This document shows positions 49,622 to 58,750 of a stretch of DNA of 64,000 bases, piece by piece. The stretch comes from Candidatus Flexifilum breve (GTDB lineage: Bacteria; Chloroflexota; Anaerolineae; Aggregatilineales; Phototrophicaceae). Where the stretch lies: the NCBI GenBank assembly GCA_016717205.1, contig JADKGC010000014.1, positions 68,232 to 132,231 on the forward strand. The letters are read 5' to 3'. Position 1 is the stretch's first letter. Every line of letters begins with the position of its first letter. The notes below the pieces were generated by a model. It made no database searches. It saw only the letters and a list, made by a program, of their open reading frames with translations, and was not told the DNA's origin. Position numbers and translations under genes: made by a program.

Positions 49622-50287
49622 ATGGCAGTCGAGCGCATCATTTTCATTCGTCCGGGCGAAACCGATTGGAACAAGCTGGAACGCTGGCAGGGGTGGGTTG
49701 CTGTCCCGCTGAACGAACATGGTCGGCAGCAGTCCGAAGCACTGGCGCGCTTTATGCGGTCGATTGGCATGACGGCCTTGTACACCAGCGATCTGAAGCG
49801 GGCGCTGCAAACGGCGGAAATTCTCTCACGCTTCGGCACGTTTGAACTCATCCCGGATGAACGACTGCGCGAACGCAATATCGGCTTGTGGCAGGGGCTG
49901 ACGCTCGACGAAATGCGCAAATGGTACGCGGACGAATACGCGGCCATGCTCAAAGACGCGGACACCTACCGTATACCCGGTGGCGAATCGCGCGAGGATG
50001 TGCGGGTGCGCATGAAGGCGGCGTTTGCCGATGTGCTGGCCCAGGCGAAGGGCGAAACCGTCGGCATCCTCACGCATACGACAGCGCTCAAGGTGTTGAT
50101 GGAAGACCTGTTCCCCGGTTACAACCCACTGGCGGTGAATCTCGGCAATACGTCGGTGACGACCATGCGGCGCAGCGGTGACAGTTGGAAACTTGTCGCA
50201 GTCGATGACTGCTTACATCTCGAAGGCTTGCGGACTTCCGCAGTAACTGAACTAGAGGCGAAACAACATGATCCTCGTGATCGATAA
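49622..50287 (+). CDS. Histidine-phosphatase-fold protein lacking the catalytic RHG histidine
   Basis: 221 residues of the phosphoglycerate-mutase/CobC/PhoE fold. The catalytic motif, normally RHGET, reads IFIRPGETDWN here, with Pro replacing the nucleophilic His. The rest is conserved: GWVAVPLNEHGRQQSEALAR, YTSDLKRALQTAE, ERNIGLWQGLT, GGESREDVRVR and the second His in GILTHTTALKVL. Without the nucleophile it should not be a classic phosphatase; it may bind a phosphorylated intermediate or act by another mechanism. It lies between trpE and trpG, with its end overlapping trpG by 20 bp, so a role in the pathway is possible. Confidence 0.85.
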   Translation: MAVERIIFIRPGETDWNKLERWQGWVAVPLNEHGRQQSEALARFMRSIGMTALYTSDLKRALQTAEILSRFGTFELIPDERLRERNIGLWQGLTLDEMRKWYADEYAAMLKDADTYRIPGGESREDVRVRMKAAFADVLAQAKGETVGILTHTTALKVLMEDLFPGYNPLAVNLGNTSVTTMRRSGDSWKLVAVDDCLHLEGLRTSAVTELEAKQHDPRDR

Positions 50288-50852
50288 CTACGACAGCTTT
50301 ACCTATAACCTCGTGCAGTATCTGGGCGAAATGGGCGCGGATTTACGCGTAGTGCGCAATGATCAGATCACGCTCGACGAGATCCGCGCACTCGACCCGT
50401 CGCACATCGTGATTTCGCCCGGACCCGGCGATCCCGATGATGCGGGCATCTCGCTGGACGTAATCCGCGAATTTGGCGCGACGACGCCGATCCTCGGCGT
50501 GTGCCTCGGGCATCAGAGCATCGGGCAGGCGTATGGCGGCGTGGTCAAGCGGGCGGGCAAGCTGATGCACGGCAAGACGAGCCAGATTCAGCACAATGGC
50601 GACGTGCTGTTCGCTGGGCTGCCGAGCCCGTTTGAAGCGACCCGCTACCACAGTCTGATTGTCGAAGAGAGCACGCTGCCCGATTCGCTGCAAGTCACCG
50701 CCTACGCGGACAGCGGCGAGATCATGGCGATGCGGCACAAGGAACACCCGGTCTACGGCGTGCAGTTCCACCCGGAGAGCATTTTGACGGAAGGCGGCAA
50801 GCGCCTGCTCCAGAATTTCCTCGAAGTCCGCGTGCCGGAACAGGCGGTCTAG
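50268..50852 (+). CDS. trpG: Anthranilate synthase component II (glutamine amidotransferase)
   Basis: 194 residues, class I amidotransferase. NYDSFTYNLVQYLGEMGAD opens the fold, SPGPGDPDDAG is the oxyanion strand, GVCLGHQSIGQAYGG carries the nucleophilic Cys (residue about 80), and GVQFHPESI the catalytic His and Glu. Supplies ammonia to TrpE. The start overlaps the upstream gene by 20 bp. Two bases separate its stop from trpD. Confidence 0.96.
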   Translation: MILVIDNYDSFTYNLVQYLGEMGADLRVVRNDQITLDEIRALDPSHIVISPGPGDPDDAGISLDVIREFGATTPILGVCLGHQSIGQAYGGVVKRAGKLMHGKTSQIQHNGDVLFAGLPSPFEATRYHSLIVEESTLPDSLQVTAYADSGEIMAMRHKEHPVYGVQFHPESILTEGGKRLLQNFLEVRVPEQAV

Positions 50853-50853
50853 C

Positions 50854-51894
50854 ATGGATATTCAGAAAGCCATCGACATCGTCAGTAAATTTGGGCACTT
50901 GCAGCCGGATGAGGCCGAACTGGTCATGAATCAAATCATGAGCGGCGGCGCGACCGAAGCGCAGATCGCCGCGTATCTGATGGGCTTGCGCATGAAAGGC
51001 GAAACGCGTGACGAGATCACCGGGAGCGCGCGGGCGATGCGGGCGAACGCGCACCGCGTGCCGATCAGCGTGGACGGCGAACTGCTCGACACCTGCGGCA
51101 CGGGCGGCGACAAGAGCGGCACGTTCAACATCAGCACGACGGTCGCGTTTGTGGCAGCAGGGGCGGGCGTGCGCGTCGCCAAACACGGCAACCGCGCCGC
51201 GTCGAGTAAGTGCGGCAGCGCCGATGTGCTGGCGCAGTTGGGCGTCAACCTCGATTTGACGCCGGAGCAGGTGGGGCAGTGTGTCGATCAGGTCGGCATT
51301 GGCTTTCTGTTCGCGGCCAAGCTGCACCCGGCGATGAAGTACGCCATCGGCGTGCGCCGTGAGCTGAGCCTGCGCACGATCTTCAACATCCTCGGCCCGC
51401 TCACGAATCCGGCGGGCGCGCAGCGGCAGTTGATGGGCGTGTTCGCGCCGGATCTGACCGATCTGCTGGCGCACGTGCTCGGCGAACTCGGCTCGACCTC
51501 AGCGCTGGTGGTGTGCGGCTACGGCAACCTTGACGAGCTGACGACGACCGGGCCGAATCACATCAGCCACCTGCGCGACGGCAAGGTGACGACCTACGAC
51601 ATCAACCCGGAAGATTACGGCTTCCGTGGCGCGCACATCTCCGAACTGCTCGGCGGTGACGCTCCGACGAATGCAGCCATTCTGCGCGGTATCTTGAGCG
51701 GCGAAATCACGGATGCCAAGCGGGACGTGGTGTTGCTCAACGCGGCGGCGGCGTTGGTCGCGGCGGGCACGGCAGCGGATTTGTCGGACGGGCTGGCGCA
51801 GGCAGCGCAGGTGATCGACAGCGGCGCGGCGCTCGGCAAGCTGGACGCGTTGATTGCGCACAGCCAGACGTTCGCATCACAGACGGTGGCGTAA
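50854..51894 (+). CDS. trpD: Anthranilate phosphoribosyltransferase
   Basis: TrpD transfers phosphoribose from PRPP to anthranilate. 346 residues, standard. DTCGTGGDKSGTFNISTTVA is the pyrophosphate-binding segment, AKHGNRAASSKCGSADVL, FNILGPLTNPAGAQRQLMGV, and the ENS-like LREGE-equivalent region TPEDYG follow. The ATG has AGCATGG context, only 2 bp from the trpG stop. An unusual 200-bp repeat-bearing spacer separates it from trpC. Confidence 0.96.
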   Translation: MDIQKAIDIVSKFGHLQPDEAELVMNQIMSGGATEAQIAAYLMGLRMKGETRDEITGSARAMRANAHRVPISVDGELLDTCGTGGDKSGTFNISTTVAFVAAGAGVRVAKHGNRAASSKCGSADVLAQLGVNLDLTPEQVGQCVDQVGIGFLFAAKLHPAMKYAIGVRRELSLRTIFNILGPLTNPAGAQRQLMGVFAPDLTDLLAHVLGELGSTSALVVCGYGNLDELTTTGPNHISHLRDGKVTTYDINPEDYGFRGAHISELLGGDAPTNAAILRGILSGEITDAKRDVVLLNAAAALVAAGTAADLSDGLAQAAQVIDSGAALGKLDALIAHSQTFASQTVA

Positions 51895-51898
51895 AGAC

Positions 51899-52080
51899 TG
51901 TTAACCACAGAGAGCACAGAGAACACAGAGGATCGGACAAAAAGATGTGAACCGCAGAGAACGCCAAGAGCGCAGAGAAAGTAGCGTGTTTTGATTAAGC
52001 AGCAAGGATACTCTGCGACTCCATAATTCAGCTTTTTACTCTGTGTTCTCCGTGTTCTCTGTGGTTCATCATCTTTTCAA
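51899..52080. repeat. CCACAGAG-type inverted repeat inside the trp operon
   Basis: The left arm TTAACCACAGAGAGCACAGA and further GAACCGCAGAGAACGCCAAG are matched by the right arm TTCTCCGTGTTCTCTGTGGTT, so the transcript could fold on itself over 180 nt. A similar element stands before aroC (63418-63606). It contains no gene. Confidence 0.8.
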
Positions 52081-52093
52081 TCAAGGGACGAGT

Positions 52094-52888
52094 ATGTTCG
52101 TCAAGACGGATACGATTTTAGACAAAATTCTGGCGCGGAAGGTCGAAGAGGTAGACGCAGATCGGGCGCGGCTGTCGGAGATGATCGCCGCTGCCCAGGT
52201 CGCGCCGCCTCCGAAACCGTTCACAGCAGGGCTCCGGCGAGACACGGTCGCGTTGATTGCCGAGATCAAGAAGGCGTCGCCGAGCAAAGGCGTGCTGATC
52301 GCGGACTTCGATCCGGTGGCGCTGGGCGAAATCTACGCGGCCAATGGCGCGGCGGCGATCTCGATCCTCACCGATCAGGACTTCTTTCAAGGCCACATGG
52401 ATTACCTGCGGGCAGTGCGCGCGGTCGTTGCGACGCCCATTTTGCGCAAAGAGTTTATCGTTGATGCGTATCAGGTCTACGAGGGGCGGGCAGCGGGCGC
52501 AGACGCGATCCTGCTGATCGTCGCGGCGCTGGAAGATGCGCACATGGCTGACCTGCACGCGCTGATCGAATCGCTCGGGATGGCGGCGCTGGTCGAAGTC
52601 CACAACGAGGCCGAACTGGAACGCGCGCTGAAGATCGGCGCGACGCTGATCGGTGTGAATAACCGTGACCTCAAGACCTTCCGCGAAGACCTGAACACGA
52701 CAGGACGGATCGCCGCGCTGGTGCCGCCGGAAGTGACACTGGTCGCAGAGAGCGCGATCCGCTCGCTGGAGGATGTCCAGCGGATGGCGGAACTCGGCGC
52801 GCACGCGATTCTGGTTGGCGAAGGGCTGGTCAAAGCGGGTAAGATCGCCGAACAAGTGCGGTTATTCAGCAGTGTGGGGCGACCATGA
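52094..52888 (+). CDS. trpC: Indole-3-glycerol phosphate synthase
   Basis: 264 residues from the ATG at 52094 (AAGGGACGAG upstream); the longer frame back to 52043 is encoded by the repeat. A TIM barrel that closes the indole ring of CdRP. The catalytic parts are LIAEIKKASPSKG, DQDFFQGHMDYLRAVR, LRKEFIVDAYQVYE, ALVEVHNEAELERAL, GVNNRDLKTFREDL, LVAESAIRS and AILVGEGL. Its stop overlaps the trpF start by 4 bp. Confidence 0.96.
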   Translation: MFVKTDTILDKILARKVEEVDADRARLSEMIAAAQVAPPPKPFTAGLRRDTVALIAEIKKASPSKGVLIADFDPVALGEIYAANGAAAISILTDQDFFQGHMDYLRAVRAVVATPILRKEFIVDAYQVYEGRAAGADAILLIVAALEDAHMADLHALIESLGMAALVEVHNEAELERALKIGATLIGVNNRDLKTFREDLNTTGRIAALVPPEVTLVAESAIRSLEDVQRMAELGAHAILVGEGLVKAGKIAEQVRLFSSVGRP

Positions 52889-53544
52889 CGATAGTCAAGA
52901 TTTGCGGGATCACGACGTTGGAAGACGCTTTAGTCGCGGCAGAAGCGGGCGCGGATATGCTCGGATTGAACTTCTTCAAGAAGAGTGCGCGTTACATCGA
53001 ACCGGCGGCGGCGCGGGAACTGACGACGGCACTGCGCGCGCAGCTCGGCGCGGCGACCCCGCTGCTGGTGGGCGTGTTCGTCAACGACATCGTGAGCCGC
53101 ATTTCCGTGACGATGGAGCAGGTGGGCTTGAACTTCGCGCAGTTGAGCGGCGACGAGTCGTTTGAGATGCTGCGCGAGATGCGCGGCATCGCGTTCAAGG
53201 CGATTCGCCCACGCAGTAAAGCCGAGGCGCTGGATGATGTGAGCTACTATGGGCAGTTTCCGCTGACGAACACGCGCATCCCGTCAATTTTGCTGGACGC
53301 CTATAAGGCGGGAGAGTTCGGCGGTACCGGGCAGTCGATTGCCGACGAGATCGCGGTCGCCGTCAACGCCATCAGTACGCGGCTGATGCTGGCGGGCGGA
53401 CTCACGCCGGAGAACGTGGGCGAGCGCGTCAAGGCGGTGCAGCCGTGGGGCGTGGATGTCGCCAGCGGCGTGGAAGGCGATCAGCCGGGGCGCAAAGACG
53501 CCGCGAAGGTCAAGGCGTTCATTGAGGCGGCGAAAGCGACATGA
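52885..53544 (+). CDS. trpF: Phosphoribosylanthranilate isomerase
   Basis: 219 residues, single-domain TIM barrel that isomerises PRA to CdRP. KICGITTLEDALVAAEAGAD with the catalytic Cys, GLNFFKKSARYIE, GVFVNDIVSR, VGLNFAQLSGDES, LLDAYKAGEFGGTGQ, LAGGLTPENV and GVDVASGVEGDQPGRKDAAK are the conserved parts. It overlaps trpC and the next gene by 4 bp each. Confidence 0.96.
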   Translation: MTIVKICGITTLEDALVAAEAGADMLGLNFFKKSARYIEPAAARELTTALRAQLGAATPLLVGVFVNDIVSRISVTMEQVGLNFAQLSGDESFEMLREMRGIAFKAIRPRSKAEALDDVSYYGQFPLTNTRIPSILLDAYKAGEFGGTGQSIADEIAVAVNAISTRLMLAGGLTPENVGERVKAVQPWGVDVASGVEGDQPGRKDAAKVKAFIEAAKAT

Positions 53545-54845
53545 GTCCGGACGCGTTATTCGCCGAACTGGAAGCGCGGTTCGACGCGCTGAAGGTCACG
53601 CTTAACCTGCTTGACGCCGAAGCCGAGGCGAACATTGTGCGCTGGCGCTACTCGGTTGAGTCGGCGTTTGAACTGCAAGCGGACTTTTATCGGCGCTTCA
53701 ATGAGACACCCGGCACGCTGCTCGACGATGAGCCGAGCGAGGCCTATACCTTTTACGCTTATGGATACGATGCCCAAGAGCGGATCATTTACGCGGCGCT
53801 GTTTCAATCAGAAGCGGAACCGCGCCTGTGCAGCTTCTATTCCTACGGCGAAAACGTGATCGAGGTGGCGGAATTCGGCATTGAACTCTATGTGGGGCGC
53901 TATCATTTGGGGAAGTTTGGGCGCTTGCGCCTGGGAATGGATGAGCGCCCGCAGGACTACGCTGCCTGTGTGGCGGGTAATGGGCGGGCTAACTTTCTCT
54001 TTGAGGGTTATCACTACGATGAACGGGGACGCCTGGCCCGCATAGCGTTGATCAATCAAGCACGCCCGCGCCCGTTGAGTGCCGAAGCCCAGTCTCGTTG
54101 GGATCACGCGATGGATCAGCAGCGCCAACTGGCGAAAATGTTGGGCACGGAAGAACAGTGGTCAGCGCAGTTCGAGCCGATGGTTAGTCAAGCCATGTTC
54201 CAACCGACAAACTATCGCACTGAAACCATCTACCAGTATGACGGGGATAGGCTGAAAAGCATTATCACTGAAGATCCGGATAGGTCGAATCCCCGTGTCA
54301 TCTATGAACCGCCGCGTGAGGGTGAAACCGACGAACAGGTCAGCAAGGCAGCACGGGCGAGCCTGCGGGTCGAAGTGCTGCACCAGATTATGCAAATTGA
54401 TGTGGAAACACGGCAAGAAACGCGCTGGTGCAATCTCGAGGTGTATTTTGATGCGGTGGCGGGTGACAGCATGCTGCTGACACTGGTACCGGAAGTGGTA
54501 CAGCAGGAATGGGCGCGGGTGACGCTCGAACGCAGCTATCGATCGTTTATATGGGAAACCGATGCTGATAAACGGTTTATCCAAGTGAGTTTCTCGCCGC
54601 CCCGTGAATATGAGCACTTCGTTCAGCGCGCGCGGCTGGACGATAAGTGGGACGAGATTCGGATGATGGTGTACGCGGCCGCCCACGACCTGAACCTTGA
54701 AAATTGGGACGGGCTGCTCAACGTAACAGATGATTTCATTGTGTTTGGCAATGATTATCTGACTGAAGATCCGCACGACGAAATCCGCGCCAGTGTTCCC
54801 GAAGACAAATTACGCATGTTGAGAGCCAAAGGGCTAATCGAGTGA
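53541..54845 (+). CDS. Uncharacterised protein embedded between trpF and trpB (434 aa)
   Basis: I do not recognise a family. The 434-residue protein is soluble and acidic, with no signal or membrane segment. It is rich in short beta strands: YTFYAYGYDAQERIIYAALF, LCSFYSYGENVIEV, NFLFEGYHYDERGRLARIAL, TETIYQYDGDRLKSIITEDP. The repeated form Tyr-x-Tyr-Asp-x-x-Gly-Arg-Leu looks like RHS/YD-type strands, but without their length. Both ends overlap trp genes by 4 bp, so it is fixed in the operon and translationally coupled. A pathway-related role is inferred only from that. Confidence 0.8.
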   Translation: MSPDALFAELEARFDALKVTLNLLDAEAEANIVRWRYSVESAFELQADFYRRFNETPGTLLDDEPSEAYTFYAYGYDAQERIIYAALFQSEAEPRLCSFYSYGENVIEVAEFGIELYVGRYHLGKFGRLRLGMDERPQDYAACVAGNGRANFLFEGYHYDERGRLARIALINQARPRPLSAEAQSRWDHAMDQQRQLAKMLGTEEQWSAQFEPMVSQAMFQPTNYRTETIYQYDGDRLKSIITEDPDRSNPRVIYEPPREGETDEQVSKAARASLRVEVLHQIMQIDVETRQETRWCNLEVYFDAVAGDSMLLTLVPEVVQQEWARVTLERSYRSFIWETDADKRFIQVSFSPPREYEHFVQRARLDDKWDEIRMMVYAAAHDLNLENWDGLLNVTDDFIVFGNDYLTEDPHDEIRASVPEDKLRMLRAKGLIE

Positions 54846-56063
54846 CCGGAGACTATATCAAGACGGGGACGACGAACGTCCCTGATGAGCGCGGCTATTT
54901 TGGCGATTTCGGCGGGCGGTTTGTGCCAGAAACGCTGATCCCCGCGTTGGACGAATTGGTGATCGCCTACCGCGAAGCGATGGCCGATCCCGAATTTCAG
55001 GGGCGGCTGGCGCATTTGCAGCGCACCTACACGGGACGCCCGACGCCGGTTACGTATGCCAAGCGCCTGAGCGATCATCTGGGCGGGGCGCAGATCTACC
55101 TCAAGCGCGAAGACCTGGCGCACACGGGCGCCCACAAGATCAACAATGCGCTCGGTCAGGCGCTGCTCGCTCAGCGCATGGGCAAAAAGCGCGTCGTGGC
55201 GGAGACGGGCGCGGGGCAGCATGGCGTCGCCAGCGCGACCGCCTCGGCGCTGCTGGGGCTGGAATGCATCGTGTACATGGGCAGCGTCGATATGGCGCGG
55301 CAGCAGCCGAATGTTTTCCGCATGAAGCTGCTCGGTGCGACGTGCGTTCCCGTGGAGAGCGGCAGCAAGACGCTCAAAGATGCGATCAATGAGGCGATCC
55401 GTGACTGGGTGACGAACGTGGAAACGACGTTCTATCTGCTCGGTTCGGCGCTCGGCCCGCACCCGTACCCGATGATGGTGCGCGATTTCCAGAGCGTGAT
55501 CGGCATCGAAGCACGGGAACAGATCGTGCAAGAAGCGGGACGCCTGCCGGATGTGTGTATCGCGTGTGTGGGCGGCGGCAGCAATGCGATTGGACTGTTC
55601 CACGCTTTCCGCGAGGATGAATACGTCGAACTAATCGGCGTGGAGGCGGGCGGGCACGGCATCAGCGGCGGTGAACACGCGGCGCGCTTTGCCGACCCGA
55701 ACATCGGGCGGATCGGCGTGCTGCAGGGGACGAAGTCGTTCGTTATGCAGAACGCAGACGGGCAGATCGTCAACACGCACAGCATCTCAGCCGGGCTGGA
55801 TTACGCCTCGGTGGGGCCGGAACATGCCTACCTGCGCCAGAGCGAACGCGCCTACTACACCTACGCCACCGATGACGAAGCGCTCAACGCGCTGCAAACG
55901 CTGTCCAAGTTGGAAGGGATCATCCCGGCGCTGGAAAGCTCGCACGCCGTCGCCGAGGCGATCAAGCGCGCGCCGACCATGCCGAAAGACACGCATCGTG
56001 CTCATCAACCTCTCCGGGCGCGGTGACAAAGACCTCGACACGGTGATCAAGGCGCTGGGCTGA
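54842..56063 (+). CDS. trpB: Tryptophan synthase beta chain, with a frameshift near the 3' end
   Basis: TrpB joins indole and serine with PLP. The body is intact: YFGDFGGRFVPETLIPALDE, ARGIYLKRED-type QIYLKREDLAHTGAHKINNA with the PLP Lys99, AETGAGQHGVASATASALLG, SGSKTLKDAINEAIRDW, GGGSNAIGLFHAF and GGEHAARF. After TMPKD (55988) the frame turns to an early stop at 56026, while IVLINLSGRGDKDLDTVIKA, the normal TrpB end, continues in another frame to 56063. The full span is one base over a multiple of three, so an extra base lies around 55991-55995. The corrected stop gives a TGATG junction with the Nudix gene, supporting that reading. Confidence 0.93.
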
Positions 56064-56497
56064 TGGTCGCTACAAAGCATATGGTGAGCGTGATCCCGTA
56101 CAACGCGCAGGGCGAGGCGCTCTTGCAGCAGCGCGACTACAACCCGGCGATTAAGTATCCCGGCCACTGGACGATTTTCGGCGGTGCAGTCGAACCAGAA
56201 GATGAGTCGTTTGAAGTGGCAGCGCGGCGCGAATTACAGGAAGAACTCGAACTCGATTTGCCGATCCGCCACTGGTACACCTACACCTGCCCGGATCGCA
56301 GCATTCCCGGTGAACTCGACGTGATCGTGCATGTGTTCGTCGCGCCGACGGAGCGCCCGGTCGAGTCGCTCACGCTGCATGAAGGCTTGACAATGGGGTT
56401 CTATGATCGGGCAGGTGCGGCGGGGCTGAACTTCGGCTTTGCCAAAGGGCCGGTCGTCAGTAAGTTCTTCGATGATCTGGAAGCGGGGCGCTTGTGA
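56063..56497 (+). CDS. Nudix hydrolase
   Basis: 144 residues. The Nudix box GGAVEPEDESFEVAARRELQEELEL is complete (G-x5-E-x7-REL-x-EE). The N-terminal VSVIPYNAQGEALLQQRDYN and the later FDDLEAGRL fit a small sanitising or nucleotide-sugar hydrolase. The substrate is unknown. Start and the corrected trpB stop overlap, and its own stop overlaps the next gene, as in the rest of the trp operon. Confidence 0.88.
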   Translation: MVATKHMVSVIPYNAQGEALLQQRDYNPAIKYPGHWTIFGGAVEPEDESFEVAARRELQEELELDLPIRHWYTYTCPDRSIPGELDVIVHVFVAPTERPVESLTLHEGLTMGFYDRAGAAGLNFGFAKGPVVSKFFDDLEAGRL

Positions 56498-57167
56498 CGA
56501 CGGCGCTCGTGCTCACATGGATGCCACGCGGCGAGGAGGGGCGTCTGGTACGCTGGTGGACAGTCGGCGGTGGTCGCAGCGATCCGGCGGCGGTAGGGAG
56601 CGATATCGGTGGTGGAGGGAATGGGGGGGGCTGTGGCTGCGCGCAGGCGTCGCTATAGGCGCGGACTACATCCACTATGTCGATGCGGATCGGCTGGTGC
56701 GCTGGCATGAACGCCTCCCGGACGAACTGGCGCAGACGGTGGAGCAGCTTTCACGCGCCGACTTCACGGCGATCGGGCGCACACCCGCCGCCTTTGCGAC
56801 CTCACTTGCAACCACCGAACAGCTCACGTCGGATGCAGGGCATGCCGGGTCAGGGTTTAGTCTGGCGGCGGCGCGGTTTATCCTGCAGAACAGCCAGCCA
56901 ATTCGCCCAATGGGGACGGATGCCGAATGGGCGGTGCTGGCATGGCGGGGTGGCTTCTCAATCCAGTCCGTCGAAGTCGAAGGTCTAGATTGGGAGTCGG
57001 CAGATCAGTATCAGGACAAGGCGGCTGATGAGCAGCAGCAGGCGCAGGTTGCCGAGGCGTATGACGCTAAGCCGACCAGCTGGGCGTTTCGCGTGCGCGT
57101 CGCCAATGAAGTGATCGAAGCGGGTCTGGAGGCGCTCACCCGACCGTTGTTGGAGGTAAAACTATGA
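56494..57167 (+). CDS. Unknown protein, frameshifted at a G8 tract
   Basis: The natural start is the GTG at 56494 overlapping the Nudix stop (TTALVLTWMPRGEEGRLVRWW). The frame then fails at the run of eight G (56623-56630). One extra G joins it to LWLRAGVAIGADYIHYVDADR and on to ALTRPLLEVKL at 57167; the whole span is one base short. The join gives a protein of about 224 residues with IGADYIHYVDADRLVRWHER, RADFTAIGRTPAAF, and LDWESADQYQ. That resembles uncharacterised proteins with a glycosyltransferase-like DxD region; the function is unknown. It may be switched by tract length or be a sequence error. Confidence 0.65.
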
Positions 57168-57802
57168 GCCAACCCTTACCGCATTTACTCTACGAACCGA
57201 CGGGCGGCAGCGCGCCGTACCCGTTGATCGTGTATCTGCATGGTTCCGGCGAACGCGGCGACGGGAGCAACCTCGAACCCGTCAAACTGTACGCCGTGTG
57301 TACCTATCTGGAGCAGGGGAACACGCTCCCGGCGTATGTGCTTGCGCCGCAATGCCCGTTGAACCTGTCGTGGGGGCAGGTGATCAGCCGGCTTGACGCC
57401 ACGCTGGATAATTTCCTCGCCCACCACCGGGTCGATGAACGGCGCATCACAATTACCGGGTTCAGCATGGGTGGTTATGGCGCGTGGTCGTATGTAACTC
57501 GGAATCCGCACCGCTTCGCGGCCATGCTGCCAGTTGCGGGGACGACGCTCCACCATGAAGTCTTCATTCCGGAGCCGATTGACCCGTGCGCGATTGGCGC
57601 TACGCCGCTGTGGATCATCCAGAGTGCAGGCGACCCGATTGTACATACGGATCGCTCAGATGCGGTCATCGCCAAGCTCAACGAGTGCGGCATTGAATAC
57701 ACCTATACCCGTTATCAGGCAGAAGGCCACACCGATGCCGCGCGGCGCGCCTATGCCGACCCGGCTCTCTACGAATGGCTGCTCAAACAGGTGAAATCAT
57801 GA
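57164..57802 (+). CDS. Alpha/beta hydrolase (esterase/dienelactone-hydrolase-like)
   Basis: 212 residues. PLIVYLHGSGERGDGSNLEP is the oxyanion strand and HGSGE loop, ITGFSMGGYGAWSYV contains the nucleophile Ser (GFSMGG), QSAGDPIVHTDRSDAV the acid and EGHTDAARRAYADP the histidine. It looks like a phospholipase/carboxylesterase or feruloyl-esterase-like member. The substrate is unknown. It overlaps its neighbours by 4 bp on both sides and lies directly before trpA. Confidence 0.85.
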   Translation: MSQPLPHLLYEPTGGSAPYPLIVYLHGSGERGDGSNLEPVKLYAVCTYLEQGNTLPAYVLAPQCPLNLSWGQVISRLDATLDNFLAHHRVDERRITITGFSMGGYGAWSYVTRNPHRFAAMLPVAGTTLHHEVFIPEPIDPCAIGATPLWIIQSAGDPIVHTDRSDAVIAKLNECGIEYTYTRYQAEGHTDAARRAYADPALYEWLLKQVKS

Positions 57803-58611
57803 GAGGTATGCAAGGCATCAGCGCGTTGTTCTCACGCGCGAAGGAACAAGGACGAGCGGCCTTCCTGCCGTATTTCCCGATTGGCTATCCGACCTATACC
57901 GACTCGGTCGAGATGATCGCGGCGATGGCGGCGGAAGGTGTAGATGGTTTTGAGATCGGCATTCCGTTCAGCGACCCGCTGGCGGATGGCCCGCTCATTC
58001 AGGCGGCGACACAGGTTGCGCTAGAGAACGGCATCACGGTCAAACAGTGTCTCGATGCGGTGCGCGAACTGCGGGCGCGGGGCGTCGACCAGCCGATGCT
58101 GCTGATGGGCTACCTCAACCCGCTGCTGGCTTACGGGCTGGAACGGTTTGTCAAGGAGGCGAAAGCGGCGGGCGCGGACGGTTTCATTGTGCCCGATTTG
58201 CCGCCGGAAGAAGCCGCGGAATTGGCGCAGTTGTGCGCGTGGGAAGAGCTGGCCCTTGTCTTCTTTCTCGCGCCGACCAGCAGCGCGGCGCGCGTCGAAC
58301 TTGTGGCGCAGCAGGCGACCGGGTTTATCTACGTGGTGTCGCTGACCGGGGTCACGGGCGTGCGCACGGATCTGCCGCGGGGACTGACCGAGTTCATCGG
58401 GCGCGTACGCCAGCATGCTCACAATGTGCCGCTCGTCATGGGCTTTGGCATCAGCAAGCCGGAACATGCGCGGCGCATGAACGATCTGGTCGACGGTTTC
58501 ATCGTCGGTTCGGCGATGGTGCGCGCGGGCGGGCAGGGCATCGAAGCGGTGCGCACGTTGGCGCGCGATCTGCGCCACGCGCTTGACGAAAATTCGCCTG
58601 AATCGGTGTAG
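57799..58611 (+). CDS. trpA: Tryptophan synthase alpha chain
   Basis: 270 residues from the ATG at 57799 (ATGA overlap with the hydrolase stop). The alpha barrel cleaves indole-3-glycerol phosphate and passes indole to TrpB. FLPYFPIGYPTYTDSVEMIA, GFEIGIPFSDPLADGPLIQA with the catalytic Glu, MLLMGYLNPLLAYGLERFVK, GFIVPDLPPEEAAEL, YVVSLTGVTGVRT and GFGISKPEHARR are conserved. It is the last gene of the trp unit; no clear terminator follows. Confidence 0.96.
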   Translation: MRGMQGISALFSRAKEQGRAAFLPYFPIGYPTYTDSVEMIAAMAAEGVDGFEIGIPFSDPLADGPLIQAATQVALENGITVKQCLDAVRELRARGVDQPMLLMGYLNPLLAYGLERFVKEAKAAGADGFIVPDLPPEEAAELAQLCAWEELALVFFLAPTSSAARVELVAQQATGFIYVVSLTGVTGVRTDLPRGLTEFIGRVRQHAHNVPLVMGFGISKPEHARRMNDLVDGFIVGSAMVRAGGQGIEAVRTLARDLRHALDENSPESV

Positions 58612-58685
58612 CCGCGAAGATAATTCCTGTTTCGCTGCCGCTGGTGAAATTTCTGCTGGAAATTGGCGCGCAGCTCGCCGTTTGA

Positions 58686-58715
58686 TTGACACGCCGCAAC
58701 TTAACATGCTATGCT
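58686..58715 (+). promoter_or_regulatory. Promoter of the aro operon
   Basis: TTGACA (58686-58691) and TATGCT (58710-58715) are separated by 18 bp, predicting transcription from about 58722, 29 nt before the leader peptide. Confidence 0.82.
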
Positions 58716-58750
58716 CTGCGACAAGTTCATTCGCTAGGACACGTTTGGTC

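Noticed and set aside
58583..58750. Longer upstream frame of the leader peptide
   Set aside because: It overlaps the end of trpA and contains the promoter; only the segment from 58751 lies on the predicted transcript.
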